Assembly (NCBI GenBank): GCA_030435675.1
Contig: CM059622.1
Span: forward strand, 4,278,001-4,342,000
DNA: 64,000 nt
Source: Steinernema hermaphroditum
Taxonomy: Eukaryota > Nematoda > Chromadorea > Rhabditida > Steinernematidae
Direction: 5' to 3'
Every line of letters starts with the position of its first letter. Within the stretch, counting starts at the first letter, position 1. Positions 38,701-50,377 of the stretch are shown here, one piece after another. The translations under genes were made by a program, and so were the position numbers. The notes under the pieces were generated by a model. It had not been told where the DNA came from. It saw only the letters and a list, made by a program, of their open reading frames with translations, and searched no databases.

Positions 38701-41700
38701 CTTCTCATTTTGCATTAAATATTACACCTGCACTTAAGCAAAAAAACACCCTTGTTGCTGTGACCTCCACCTGAACTTAAACACCTTTTTATGTTTACTT
38801 TGATTTCAGATTCAATCCCACGCATTAATTTTCAAACGAAATTAGTCTTAAATGCCACATTTGGATATATAAACCCGAACGTCTGACATTCGTACCCCAC
38901 GCAAAACTCAACATGGACCTTGGTCATGTGCCTCTCTACATGTACATACAACATTCAAAACAACAGCTTTCCCACGACGACTCATTACCGCACGTGCGCT
39001 CTAACCTGAAATCCAATCCCACACCCCTTCCGTCGGCGCCTTCCAAAATTCCCGGAAACCGTCGTCTATCATGTTTTCAAAACAAAAGTGCACCGGGTGT
39101 CGCGCGCATGCCTGCAGCTTAGCGTGATGACCCCGCATTAGCGACGCACGGATCGGTTTCTGAAAAGCCGAAGAGTCCACATAAGTACAATCGACTCCCC
39201 CTCAGAGTGCACTTTGTGGGTGTCGACCGAGACATCATGTGGGAGTGGATGAACCCGGCCTTCTGGGTGCTCAATCATGTAATGGACAGCTGTCGTCATT
39301 GTCGTCTGGCTGGCGATGGGAACATTGCCGGGTTAGATGCATTTGAGATTTTTTTTCTTCAAAAGCTGTATAAGAAAGCATGTAGAACCGGTCAGTTGAT
39401 CTTTCTGGTCATAGCCAAAGATAGAATACTCATCTAGAGGCACATTCCTGCTTCTACGATCGTTGAAACAAAATTTAGGTCCATTCTCTCCACATAAACC
39501 TTTTCCCTCCAAACGACTTCCTCTTATCTGTCTGTACATCAACTTTGTGCCTCTTTTTTTGTCGGACACATTATGGTTCAACTGAGGTAATGAAGACGCC
39601 ATGAGGAAGTCCATAAATCCTTTATCACTTCAAAGAAGAGCGTTTTCGCGTCTGATCAGGCGACCGATCTGGTGACGTCAGCGGGTGGCATCTGCCGTGC
39701 CGCGGTGGGAGGATTACCATAAAAATAGCTTTTTGTGAAATGATCAAACTGGGGCTGAAGTATTGATTCTGGAGCGACGTTCTGCGGCAGAGAGATTGAC
39801 AGCTTTTCACCCAGGCTTTGCAGAGGGCACACAAAAAAGACAGGGAAAAAGAGATCTCTGATCGTCGGGTATCCTGGACGTTTTTTGTTTTTCAGTGCAA
39901 AAGTATGTGTGTTTGGTGGAAATAGTTGAGATTCCGGTGCTGTTTTCGAGTTGTTTGTGCCAACATTTGATCGAAATCGAGGTCCTCCACATTGCTCGAC
40001 AGATCACTGATCGATTTATTCAACTTTGTGTAATAGGGAAGAGAAGACTGAGAGGTGTCCATTTACTCTAGGCTGCATCGCCCGCTTGTTTAAGCGATTT
40101 CCTGTTATGCTTTCCGGACGGCACATGTCGGTGGGGACGGGGGACACGTTTTTAACATCACATCTAGACTGTTGCATCATGAAGCGTTGAGGATATGAAA
40201 TCATGTAGAGGCGGAGAAGACACCTCCGTGTCGCGACATACATATAAAATGATACCTCACGTTGTATGCTCCCACAGATCGGAGTCTAGACGGACTGTCT
40301 CTATACTATCTAGTTGCTCTTGATAAGTGTCGCTCTCATTGGATATTGTGTGCTATTCTGTGTCAGATAGGTCGTTTACGGATTTATGATGACAGGTGGG
40401 TCAAGAACTGTATCTGTCTTTTGGGGTTATGGTAGCCCCAAGGTCAATTCATAGCCATAACCGAGGGGATTTGCAGGTCTAAAACTTCTACTTCTAACCT
40501 ATTGTCTGTGTCTACGCTCGGAGTAACTGAGAACAGAACGCTTAAATTCTCGTTCTTGGAACGATGCCATTCACAGGGCTGCACACCCCCTCTAGACGAG
40601 TTTTTGTTCGGCTCGTCGGCGTGTCATATGTTGAGTACTCCTGGAAATGTTCCAGACCTCTGGTGTTGAAAAAGTCATTCAAAAAGTGGCGGCGAAAAAC
40701 GACGTCTGTCTGACAAAACAGTCTGGAAGATATCACAAAAATAAAAGAGCAAACTCATTGGACAATTCGGACTTTCTGACTCGGACCTTTTCAGGCGGTT
40801 TCCTCCGCGTTCCAACGCAGAACTCGCGACCTTCTTCTCCTCGACTTGCCCACCCCACTTCTCTCACCATTCCAACGGCTCCGCCACCTCGACTCATCAT
40901 TCCGCCCGTCGGCAGCGGCCACATGGAGCTTCCGACGACAAGCGCCGACGGAATCTGCTCCAATCCCTTGCTTAAGGTAGGCCTGTCCCTCTGTTTGCAC
41001 ATCTCCCTCGATCGGGCGTCGGGCGACGGCTTGACCCCCGGGAAGACGACATGGCGGAAGGAGGAGAAGTCGCGGCATGCGTCAGCTGATGGCTGACGAG
41101 AAGCGGCGAATTTTGATTGTTTAACAGAGTGAGGGTGTCCCACTTCTTCGTTCCGCTCGCTCTCTCTTGTTTCGCCGTTTCCCGGCGGCCCGCCAGCACC
41201 CTCTCTCACCCGCGCTTCGGTTTCGGTTTCGAGTTTGAGACGTGCCTAGGGTTACATTTCTTTCGAGTTACTAGGAAGTTTAGTCTTTCTTCCTCCTTAT
41301 CCTCAAATGGAACCATAGTTTTTGCTTTTTTCTCAGAAGGGAACCTTCCGAAGTGTCCGTCTTAGATCGAGCTGCACCCACACCTACGCTCAGGTAATTT
41401 TCAGGGGGGGGGTGTGATGTCGTGTAAGCCGACGTCCTTTTGGGGTTCAAGTTCACTAGTATGTGCCAATTTTCGGCCCGATCTGAGGCGGACACTTCGG
41501 AAGCTTCCCTTGTCAGTTGATTCTTATCGTATCGAAGAACAACGAATGTAGAGAGCACTTTAACTCCTTTATATAATTTCTAGCCTGTAATCTGAGTAGG
41601 CTCTTTTGAAATTGATGACCTCTAGCTTAGAACTCCCTTTTCGAGCGTAAAGAATATTTTATGCAAAAAGAAGACTTAGGACTCTGATTTCACTGATCTC

Positions 41701-44700
41701 TGGCCAAAGTGACTCAGATAAAGGTCACGCCTAATTTGTTTTTTTCTTTCTTTTTGTGGCATCTGTGTTCGTTGCACTTAACACCAACTACGAGAGGTTA
41801 ACTGCTAAGTACATCATTCAAATATTTGCTTATGCGCGAAACTTCTTGTGGTTTTCAAAAGTGATGTGCGGATTGTATAATAAATGAGGTTTTCCAAAGG
41901 GTCCAAAGTGGATCCACCGACATTTCTTCTAAGCGTTCAAAGTATAGGCTGTGATAAACTGCGATGATTGATGGCCTGTCTCTGAGAAACTGATCGCTGA
42001 GCTTAAGTTTCAACATTCATGCCGTCCCATTCCGCGGTGCAATTCTTCAAACAGCGATAGATACTTCCTCAAAAAAGAGCTCGCTATGTGATCTTTTCTG
42101 TGCTACAACAATGGTTTATCATCGGTGTGAATCAGTTCTTCGTGAACCATCGAAAAAAAAACGTTTCCTTCCATTTCAGAGTCCTCCACTGATCTGCGAA
42201 CAAGGTCCAAGTGCTCCATCTTCCCCTACGAGTCCCGGCGCGAAAGTTAAACGTCCCAGTCCACTTACCGTGGATGCTATGCAGAGGATCAATCTGGTGA
42301 GTTGCTTCTGCCTTCTCGAACCACAGAGAAGCATGTAGTCGTGTGAGCCATATGAACTGTTGCATTCTCTTGACGTGGAATGAGTTGACATCTTGGGTGA
42401 GGTGTTTAGGCCTATACAAGATTTGATAAGTCAAGCTCGGGCTAATTTTATAAAACAATCTTATATTGGACTCATTGAGACTACTGGAAACTGTAGGCTT
42501 CCTATTATATGCCACTTTGGATTAGGCCAACCAAATAGACTTAGCAGACGCTGGCTAAAAATCACTTCTTTCTTTCGTAAAACACTATGGATTTGAATTC
42601 ATGTCGTCTATAGTGATAATAGCTCATTTATAACTTCCTTTCGAAAAACCATCCACTAGTCAAAGAACGCTTTCCTCTCTATTTACCTTAGATTTTTTGC
42701 AAAATCGAAAAGCGGTGGGGGAGCGCGGGGGTATGTAAACAGCTGAGCGCCACGAATCCGGCGAATCGCGTCGGGTCGGAACGCATAAAAAGAGTGTTGA
42801 CGTGGCTTGATGATCGCTCTAAAGCAGTTAGTAGCTCGGGCGGTACTTAACTATTCTGTCGAAAACACATGGGTTCGTTGTTCACGAAGAAATGACTGCT
42901 TCTTGGGGGTGTGAGTCACGGCGCCATCAGGTGATCTGATTTCTGAGAAGTGTTTGTTTGATGGAAGCGAAACTTGTTTACTCATCTTTCTTCTTTTCAG
43001 CTGCATCCCGGCTACATGGACTTCAGCAGATTGGCCCCGATCAGTCCGGGCAGCTACGCGACCAGTGACCTTGGCTCGAGCCCTCGCAGCTCGATCAGCC
43101 TAGCCCCTTCGGCCCTCGGGCCAGCCTGGAGTGCTTTTCGCGATTTCAAACGGTCCAGGTTAGTGGAAGCACGGCTTTGAGGGGCTACAGTACCCTTGCA
43201 GTCACGACGACGGGGACTCAGACATCTGCTCGAAAGATCTCCTCTCGCCAGGTATGATGTTCTCGCCCGCTCCCTACTCGCCGTTCTCCGACTGTCCAGA
43301 GGGCGCCGAGACCCCCTACTCGTTTGGGGCGAGCCCCAACCTCAGTCCTTGTCTCCCGCACAAGAATCTCCATTTCTCTTTCGACCATGTACGCAGTGTG
43401 TCGTCCATGTCGAACCGCGGTCCCGCCGCGCACCAACTTCTCATGCCCGAAAGTCAGAGTTTGGACTTGGAGACGAGAGAGCGGAGCAGATCCGATGGGG
43501 CGATGGGAGGCGACGAAGATGAGGACATGGACACGGACATGCTGCATTCGACCATTTCGGTGCCGACAACGTCGAGATTGTCATCTACTGGGCAGTACAA
43601 GAAGAGGCTTTTGTTGAAGTACAAGCAGGAACAGAAGGACCGAAAGTTCAATGGATCGCCTCCTGATCATCATCAGGCGCATTCTCCAGGTATCACTGAG
43701 GTAAGAGCAAGGAAACTCACACATCACTTCATGCCTAAACCTCTCCAAAACATCTTTTTTTCGCCCTACTGAGACTCTCCTCTTCAGAGCTCCGATGCTG
43801 AAGACTTCACGATGATCCACAGCGTCAGTCGCCAGATGTCCCGCCAGCCGACCATCGAAGAACCCCCCAAATCGCCGAGCCCTCCTCCAGAGGAGATGAA
43901 ACAGCCTCAAGATCTGAGCGACGCCGTGAAACAGGTCCTCGGCCAGCAACAGCAGTTCGACATGTGGCTCCAACAGCAACTAATGGCCTGGCAGAGCCAC
44001 TGGTACCGCAACCAGTCTACCGTACCCCCCATCAACAACAAACTCCTCACCGTCCCTCCAGCGAATCCCCAACTCCTCATTCCCCCCGACCATCTCTCCC
44101 GCCCCCTCCTCCGGATGGTATCCACGGACCAGGCCCAACTCGGCCCCATAAAACACCCGACCCTCTGGCGACGGAGCAGAAGCGAATCCGACGTCTCCAC
44201 CGGAACATACGTCTGTCAGCACTGTGGCCAGGCTTTCGCTCTCCACGACCGTCTGGCCAAACACATCGCCAGTCGCCACAGGGACCGATCGGCTTCGGTG
44301 AACGGAGAGGGACCGAACAGTGGAAAGATCCACAAGTGCACGGTGTGCAAGAAGTCGTTCGGACGGAGCGATATGTTGACGAGACACATGCGCCTGCACA
44401 CTGGGATCAAGCCGTATGGATGCCAGATCTGCGGGCAGGTCTTCTCCAGAAGCGACCATTTGAGCACGCATCAAAGGACGCACACAGGAGAAAAGCCCTA
44501 TCAGTGCCCACAGTGCAACTACGCGGCGGTGAGTATTCTTGGACATCCTTGATAAACGATTTTTTGGTCCCCTGGGGGAAAGTTAACCTTAATCGGTGAT
44601 TCGATCGACCATTAACAACGGTTTATCAGGAAGGCGATCTATGAAATTAGGGCCAGATTGTGTCGTTTTACTATGTTCGACAACACTAAAAACGGGCTAA

Positions 44701-45423
44701 AGTGCACGCAACATCGTGAAAAGACAAAAATTCAATTAAATGCCACACATGAGATGAACAATAGTTCCGTGTAAAATTCAAATGGGTCCAATTACCCTTC
44801 AAGGACAACAGCTGGGTGGGTGAGCGCTATAATTTGAATGAAAAATTGGGGACGAACAGCAAAAGGAGGATATATGAGAAAAACAAACCGATATAATTTG
44901 AATTTTCAGAGCCGTCGTGACATGATAACTCGACATATGAGGACCCACATTCGACCAGATGGAACAATTCCAAGTCCATGCGACTTCTCAGCGCTTCCTA
45001 TAGGAAACCTCACACTCAATCAGCCCGCTTCACCCATTCCGCCCGAAATGTTGGTCGGCGGAACTGGACTGGGACCACCAACTCCAAATCTCTTCGCCGC
45101 TTTAAGTCCGGAAGGTAGGATCATTTCTTAACTTTCCCATTTCTAGTCGTTCCGTATAATGAACCCATTCTATGGAAACCGTGAACCTCCTATTTCCCTC
45201 ACTAATCCACCCTTGTTCAGCTGCCCTCGTCCGGATTCCATCGATCGGCTCAGCAACGTCCGCCTTCTCCCGCTCCACGTCGATCCAGTCGACGGAGGAC
45301 CTGCGTACCGCCGGCAGCTCCGCGAACCTCCTCATGCCCCCGTCCATCGTCAACACGTCCCACTCGTCACCGAGCTCCCCGATGCTCAGCCGACAAGCCA
45401 GCATAGGCGGCTACGGGTCCTGA
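17783..45423 (+). CDS. Klumpfuss/EGR-WT1-type four-C2H2 zinc-finger transcription factor
   Basis: Ten exons join in frame: 17783-17947, 31977-32141, 37557-37626, 40795-40976, 42180-42296, 43001-43158, 43202-43700, 43788-44528, 44910-45114, 45221-45423; about 834 residues. Residues 1-590 are low-complexity, rich in Ser/Pro with an acidic stretch ([12 protein letters not shown]) and a Gln-rich segment before the fingers. Fingers lie near 595-616, 636-656, 664-684 and 692-712. Helix signatures GRSDMLTRH and SRSDHLSTH match the RSD-type helices of EGR/WT1/klumpfuss, which bind GC-rich sites. Fingers 2-4 are joined by TGxKPY linkers; finger 1 is separate and atypical. The tail after the fingers is Ser/Pro rich. 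The start is the least certain part: exon 1 may begin at acceptor GCAG (17696) with ATG 17783, or be internal from 17729 (CTG CAC ATC), in which case a 5' exon is missing. The klumpfuss assignment is by finger pattern from memory. Confidence 0.85.
19408..19620. repeat. Perfect (ATCCCT)n hexamer array, about 35 copies
   Basis: 213 bp of uninterrupted ATCCCT, reading AGGGAT on the minus strand. It creates spurious open frames in many registers (Ile-Pro, Ser-Leu, Asp-Arg and Gly-Ile dipeptide repeats), which are not genes. The G-rich strand has runs of three Gs every six bases, which could form G-quadruplexes. It differs from the TTAGGC telomere repeat known from nematodes. Confidence 0.97.
21780..22205. 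other. GC-rich island inside intron 1
   Basis: A sharply bounded block rich in C on the plus strand, unlike the AT-rich flanks. Frames of 146-168 aa are open on both strands because stop codons are rare in such composition. No domain is recognisable. It could be a conserved regulatory block or an alternative promoter. Confidence 0.4.
27080..27530 (+). pseudogene. Decayed mariner (DDxD) transposase fragment
   Basis: Around 27140-27215 the plus strand reads [19 protein letters not shown], stop, KACA, matching the mariner motif WPSNSPDLNPMDYAIW followed by the ED-KAC motif seen in the complete mariner of this window. The sequence after it keeps fragments of the C-terminal region in shifting frames ([13 protein letters not shown]; near 27490, a remnant ending GTHFE that resembles GGHFE). 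Several stops and frameshifts make it non-functional. No inverted repeats were found around it. Confidence 0.6.
32142..37556 (+). other. 5.4-kb intron 2 of the zinc-finger gene
   Basis: Starts with a strong GTAGGT donor and ends with TTTCAG. No independent gene is supported. Near 34432 one mariner-like end (CAGGGTGGCCC after TA) occurs without a detectable partner. At 37326-37379 lies a 54-nt candidate cassette exon. GC content rises in the last 240 bases before exon 3. Confidence 0.5.
37326..37379 (+). other. Candidate 54-nt cassette exon of the zinc-finger gene
   Basis: Flanked by an ATTAG acceptor and a consensus GTAAGT donor. Its length is a multiple of three and its frame matches the phase-0 junction between exons 2 and 3; it would add [18 protein letters not shown], a basic patch. 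The acceptor is weak, so this is a suggestion only. Confidence 0.3.
37627..40794 (+). other. 3.2-kb intron 3 of the zinc-finger gene
   Basis: Donor GTGGAG, acceptor CTTTTCAG. Nothing recognisable inside: short overlapping frames, no RNA gene, no inverted repeat that I can align. Confidence 0.45.
40977..42179 (+). other. 1.2-kb intron 4 of the zinc-finger gene
   Basis: Donor GTAGGC, acceptor CATTTCAG. The first 250 bases are GC-rich with open frames on the minus strand, lacking domains. The rest is AT-rich with nothing recognisable. Confidence 0.45.
42297..43000 (+). other. 0.7-kb intron 5 of the zinc-finger gene
   Basis: Donor GTGAGT, acceptor CTTTTCAG. No feature seen. Confidence 0.45.
44529..44909 (+). 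other. 381-nt intron splitting zinc finger 4
   Basis: This intron separates the two cysteines of finger 4 (in exon 8) from its two histidines (in exon 9). If retained, translation would add VSILGHP and stop, giving a three-finger protein without the C-terminal tail. Confidence 0.6.
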
Positions 45424-45763
45424 AGCGCGAAAGTCACAAAAGAAGCAACCCAAAGAGACTCTGTATGATTTCCCCTTTCGATTCTATTTGTGCTTTCTCA
45501 CTTTCTCCTCCTATCTTCCTCCTCGTCCTGACTTCTTCGTCTACCGTAGTTCTGTATATAAATAAGTGTCGCACAATTGTGTTGATTCTGTAATTACCGT
45601 ATCCGATGTTCTCTCTCCGGCCATCTCCCCGTGTCCGAGCCGTCTTGATCCGTCCACAAACAAGAGTATTTTATTTGTCCATCGGTTTCATGTCGAACCC
45701 CGACCACACACCGCGTTTTGCAAACGTACTCCGCGAAAAAAATGTGTACAATTGTGAAAAGTG

Positions 45764-45769
45764 AATAAA
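45764..45769 (+). terminator. AATAAA poly(A) signal of the zinc-finger gene
   Basis: AATAAA 341 nt after the stop codon; the 3' UTR is pyrimidine-rich. The small frame at 45780-45989 just beyond it has no domain. Confidence 0.6.
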
Positions 45770-45789
45770 AACTTAAAAATTGTGTTTCT

Positions 45790-46555
45790 TTGTCGATCGC
45801 AGTGCTAAGAAGCAAACAAAGCTGGAGGCTAGAACGGTGTGTTCTGAGCCTTCCAGTTCTAGTTTTGACCTCCGATATCCTCCACGATATGCGGTAGATC
45901 TGCTCGTCCTCTTCGTCATCGCCAGCGGATCCCGTGCTCCAGAAGTCTTGGAACAACAGGATCACCTATTTTCTAGGCCATCGTCTTAATTCGAACGCTC
46001 AATGTGCGTCGACAAGTGAACTTCCTGCCGCCATGTACATATTTATCGTAGCATTCGCACACTCGATATCGAAGTTTAATAATTATCATAACGCCTCGCA
46101 TCCTTCAAGGTCAACCACTTCTCGTTGGTTCCGAGGCTTGTTCATTCTTAGCGATAATCGACAAAAAGACTTAAGTGCCCGTGTTCGCATAAGACCTTAA
46201 TTGCCCAAAGCGATTAATCGTGTCCTCTGAAGTGCGTCGGAGTTCACTCGCGCCTCTCATTTTTGTACCTTCGATAGATCGTAATCTACGAGTTCCTGGT
46301 TTTTATGAGAATATTCGACTTTGTCGGCTTTTCAGAGAAAGATCACCGTCCCCGACTACTATTCAACTCAGTCGTCGAGGATGTGATTGTCACTTCTTTT
46401 TCTTCAGAAAGCTCTCGTAAGAGGAAAACCCGAGCTGCCTAGAAACTCCCTCCTTATCGTACGGTTCGATCTCCTCGGCGCCTGTCGCACCACGTTAGTT
46501 CGCCTCCCGTCAGCGCCAAGAACAGCGCGTCGTCTTTCGATCATATCATCGTCAT
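45790..46555. other. Intergenic region between the zinc-finger gene and SLC22 gene
   Basis: About 0.8 kb with no gene. It should contain the SLC22 promoter. A TTCCTTTAG acceptor near 46554-46562 lies about 38 nt before the SLC22 ATG and is a likely trans-splice site. Confidence 0.4.
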
Positions 46556-46599
46556 TCCTTTAGGTTCCTCAAAAAACTGGAGTTCGCCAGGGGAGGGAA

Positions 46600-49500
46600 A
46601 TGGACGCCGAGGACGCTCTGTTGGAGGGCGACAAGAAGCTGACGGAGGAGAATAGTGGAGAAGAGAGAGACGGTTTGATTCACGGGACGCAAGACGAGAA
46701 AAAGTTCTTCGGCCCTGATGACGTTCTCGACGAAATTGGTACGTTTGTGTTATGGTTGCCTCAAAAGTTGTCATATGTAGTCGGCTAGTGGAATAGTACA
46801 CTGAATTTTTTGATATAAAAGATCCGGAGTCAAATACAAGATGGCCCAAAAAATGGGCGCCTGGACAGATACCTAGAAAGCCATTTAGACCTGAATTTAG
46901 AATCGTTTTTCGCTTCTGTTTGTTTTTTTCCTGTTGTCGTTTGTCGCTTCATCTCCCGACCTTTCTCATGCATGGTCACAAAAAATAACCACACTTCTGT
47001 CTAGATGCCCCTTTCTGGGCCACCCTGTATATTTTTTTCCTGTCTATGGCTATATCTTCACCTTATCGTACTCTTCACAGCCTTAAAAATCCAATCCGAC
47101 ATGGAACTAAAAGATAGACAGTCTGCAAAGAGTAAAGAGTAAAGTTTATGAAGTCAACAAGTGGCAGTAGACAGTCTGCTAATAGAAAGCTGTCTACAGA
47201 CACCATTTTGCAGAAAACTCATGCATTCAATCCAAAACAAATGGTGAGCGTGGACAGGGTAGACGTGTAGGCAAATTTCTCGGAGTCTGTGGGCGAGCGA
47301 AGCTAAGACAGTATTTAACGTGGTGAGCATTTTTGAAGGTCTGAGCTAAATTAGCCCACACCACATAGCTTGTTTTGGAAAAGTCATGTCTTTTGGTTGG
47401 TCTGTCTTTCTGCACTCTTTCTATCTTTCACCGCACTGCATCGTATTTCTATTTTACTTTGTTTCCTGATGCATGTGATAGTACATTATGCGTTAGAGAG
47501 CAATCTATACTAAGCGCTACGAAAGCACTCGTCACATGACGACTTATTGCAAAACCGGATTCCACTAGGTGAACAACCTATGCAGTCTAGCACTGAACTA
47601 GCACTTTAATTCTTTTTCTTGACAACCAACTAGGAACTGACGTTTCTGCTGGGAAAGGAGACATCGTGTGTATAATGCATGTCTTCGTTATCAGGCGCCA
47701 AAAATGGATTCATCATATTCATCTTCATGGCCATGAGTTTCGTGTGGTGCATCGGGGCGCCACACTCCGTCATCAGCGCCTTCATCAATGAGTCCGACGA
47801 GTCGCACTGCGTCAAAAACGGCACCGACTGCCGGCCTACAGTATCCCTTCGCTCAGAGGTATTATCTTGTTTCACGTCAGCGATTTCCCGTGTACTGCAG
47901 TAACCTAGTTTTCTCTCTACGGCGACAAAGCTTCTCTGGCGGCCACCTCGGTATCTGTCGCCATCGCCGGCGACATCTTCGGCGGATTCGCTCTAACGGC
48001 CCTCTCCGACAGGTACGGTAGAAAACCGGCAGTTTGCATCAGTCTTCTTGGACTCGGAATCTTCGGATGTCTCTCGGCTTTGGCGCCGAATATATACGTT
48101 TTCTTGGTGACAAGATGTGCCTTGGGCGCCTTCTTTTCGGTAGCACAAATCATCGAGTTCAACATGGAAAACACAGCTTTAGGGTTGCACTCTCGTCAAC
48201 TGGGTCCTCTCATATGAATCCACTCCCCACTCCATCCGCTCGTTCACAACGATGCTATTCGGAGCGATGTGGGTGGTCGGATATTGTGGACTGGCTCCAA
48301 TAGCGTACTACTTACACGATTGGAGGCTGATTTTGGCGGCGACGGCGGCACCAGGGATCGTCGTCGGACTAATTTATGCTTTGTAAGTCCGTTAAAATCT
48401 GGATTCTTAGGCTTTTAATCGCACATCGAATTGATCGATTCATTGTTCGCATTATCAGAACTGACCTTGCTAGCATGGGTGGATCCCATGCTCATAGAAT
48501 AAGTGAAGTTGTGAATCAGAAAAATGCAATTTCTGACCGCTTCTTCTTGTGCACCTTTTCTCAGCGACATCACTGCGATGAATGCAATTGAAGCAGGTGA
48601 CAGTTAGATGGAGCTATGTGAGCTCTCAATAATCACAGGATGGGGAGTCTCCATGTCCCGAATAGAGGACTGTTGCGGGTGCCATTTTTGAGTATATGCA
48701 AAGAGCAGGAATGTCACATATCTGTCTAGATTTTCAAACTACACAATCAAATTCCAACTTGTTTAGTCCTAACATTAGTCATCCGTGTTGTCTAACCACT
48801 GTCAGCCTCTCGAATCTGCATCCGCTGTTCGCTTGGAATGCTCCAATTAACATACAGTGGCACAACCTTTTTTCATGCTTTCGGCTGTCTATTTATAGCT
48901 GTTTTATGAGCATGAGAGCAGGTTGATTGGGAAGACAAGTGACGACCAAGTAATTTATGCTGATCATCGAATATTCTATACTTGAACGTTTGAAAAGTCC
49001 TTTTTCTTTTCTTCTCATCATAAGAAAACATCTCGATTTGTAACTTGGTGAAACGATGAAACTACAGCTCCCTGATGATTCAGGCCTATGTTCTTATAGC
49101 TGCTACTCTTGTTCTGTTCCAGAATCCTCCCCGAGAGCTTCCACTTCCTAGTCGGAAAGCGTAAAACTGCGAAAATCCATCACTGGATGAAAACAGCTGA
49201 ACGATGTGGAAAACAGAAACTGACAATCACGACGGAGCAGTTGATGGAGCACATGGCCATCACGCATCCTGTCCACCACGAGGAACATTCCACCAACAAA
49301 AAGTCAACGTAGTATAACACATCAATTCCGATTTCTGATCATCCTCGCAGTTTAGAATACACGATTTGCGAGAACTCATTGGAAGTCGCGCTCTGTTGAC
49401 AAAAATCCTCATCATGGGATATCTGTGGTGGGGAGAGATATCTATGAAACATTCTCATAGCCTATTCAGGATAGCCAATTCGTTCGTCTACTACGCCCTT

Positions 49501-50049
49501 TCTCTCTTCAGCACATCGCTGGCCGGAAACCGCTACGTCAACTTCGTTCTCATGGGTCTCGTCGAGCTTCCGGCCTACATCATCTCCCCTTTCTTGTTGG
49601 ACAGATTCGGGAGACGAAAAGTGGTCTCCATCGGACATGCGGTAGCCGGATTCTCTATGTTGGCCGCCTTCTTCCTACCGTCCGATTCGGTCTATGGAGC
49701 GTTGGTGCTGTGGCTATTGGCCAAATGCTCCATCTCCAGTTCTTTCAACAACATCTTCATCTACGCGAGCGAAGTGTTCCCAACGAGTTTCCGGAATTTC
49801 AGCATCGGTCTATGTTCAACGACGGCAAAAGTGGTTACTATATTCGCTCCTCACGTTGGTGCCCTGGTAGACTGAACCCACCTTCCAAAATTATATTCAA
49901 AGTCTCCATTTCAGGCAGCGATACATCCCAAGATTCCGATACTGTTCTACGGCTTTCTTGGAGTGACTGCGGCACTGGCTACGCTGCTGCTTCCAGAAAC
50001 ACTCAACAAACCGCTTCCGAGCACCTTGAGCGATGTTCAGACGGCATAG
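46600..50049 (+). CDS. SLC22-type organic cation/anion transporter (MFS)
   Basis: Eight exons: 46600-46738, 47695-47858, 47909-48139, 48183-48382, 49123-49308, 49356-49427, 49470-49866, 49915-50049; 507 residues, a normal length for SLC22. The acidic N-terminus ends FFGPDDVLDEIG, the usual start of TM1 in this family. A large TM1-TM2 loop has CVKNGTDC (N-glycosylation sequon). MFS motif A is ALSDRYGRKP (about 132-141); the mid-protein repeat is LLDRFGRRK (about 373-381). Other family marks are YESTPHSIRS, ILPESFHFL, IYASEVFPTSFRN and the C-terminal LPETLNKPLP. It should move organic ions across the plasma membrane; the substrate cannot be told. Three 42-47-nt introns remain open or nearly open and disguise the frame. 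Intron 1 carries a small MITE. AATAAA lies at 50096-50101. Confidence 0.92.
46837..47027. mobile_element. Small mariner-type MITE in SLC22 intron 1
   Basis: 191 bp flanked by TA on both sides. Left end CAAGATGGCCCAAAAAATGG; the reverse complement of the right end is CAGGGTGGCCCAGAAAGGGG. The ends align over about 35 bp with several mismatches. No coding content. The right end resembles the isolated end at 34432. Confidence 0.6.
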
Positions 50050-50095
50050 CGACCGCCTCAGTTGTGTTGCTATGTGTGTTCTACGCAAAAGAGTT

Positions 50096-50101
50096 AATAA
50101 A
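50096..50101 (+). terminator. AATAAA poly(A) signal of the SLC22 gene
   Basis: AATAAA 46 nt after the SLC22 stop codon. Confidence 0.65.
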
Positions 50102-50377
50102 TATTTTCACTAGAGTGTTCGTAGGGAAAATAGAGCGAATTGATAGCCGAGTTGTGTCGCATCCTCGACGCTCCCTTTCGGCCCTTATTCTTTACGGCAT
50201 GATTCTCTCCGCCTAGGTCATCTTGATAGTGCGTTTGTTGATCAGACGCACTGGCATTTGATAGCTGTATTTGAAAGCAGATCTGTTGGTTATAAGGATC
50301 AGATTCGTGCGCCTTCGCGTCTCCTTTTGAAGCACATCCGTAGGTGATACCAGTAGTGACAATAGCGGTTTATTAAC

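Noticed and set aside
43254..44599. Long alternative frames over the zinc-finger exons (188-211 aa)
   Set aside because: They are shadows in other frames of the finger-coding exons, which have clear C2H2 motifs and consistent junctions.
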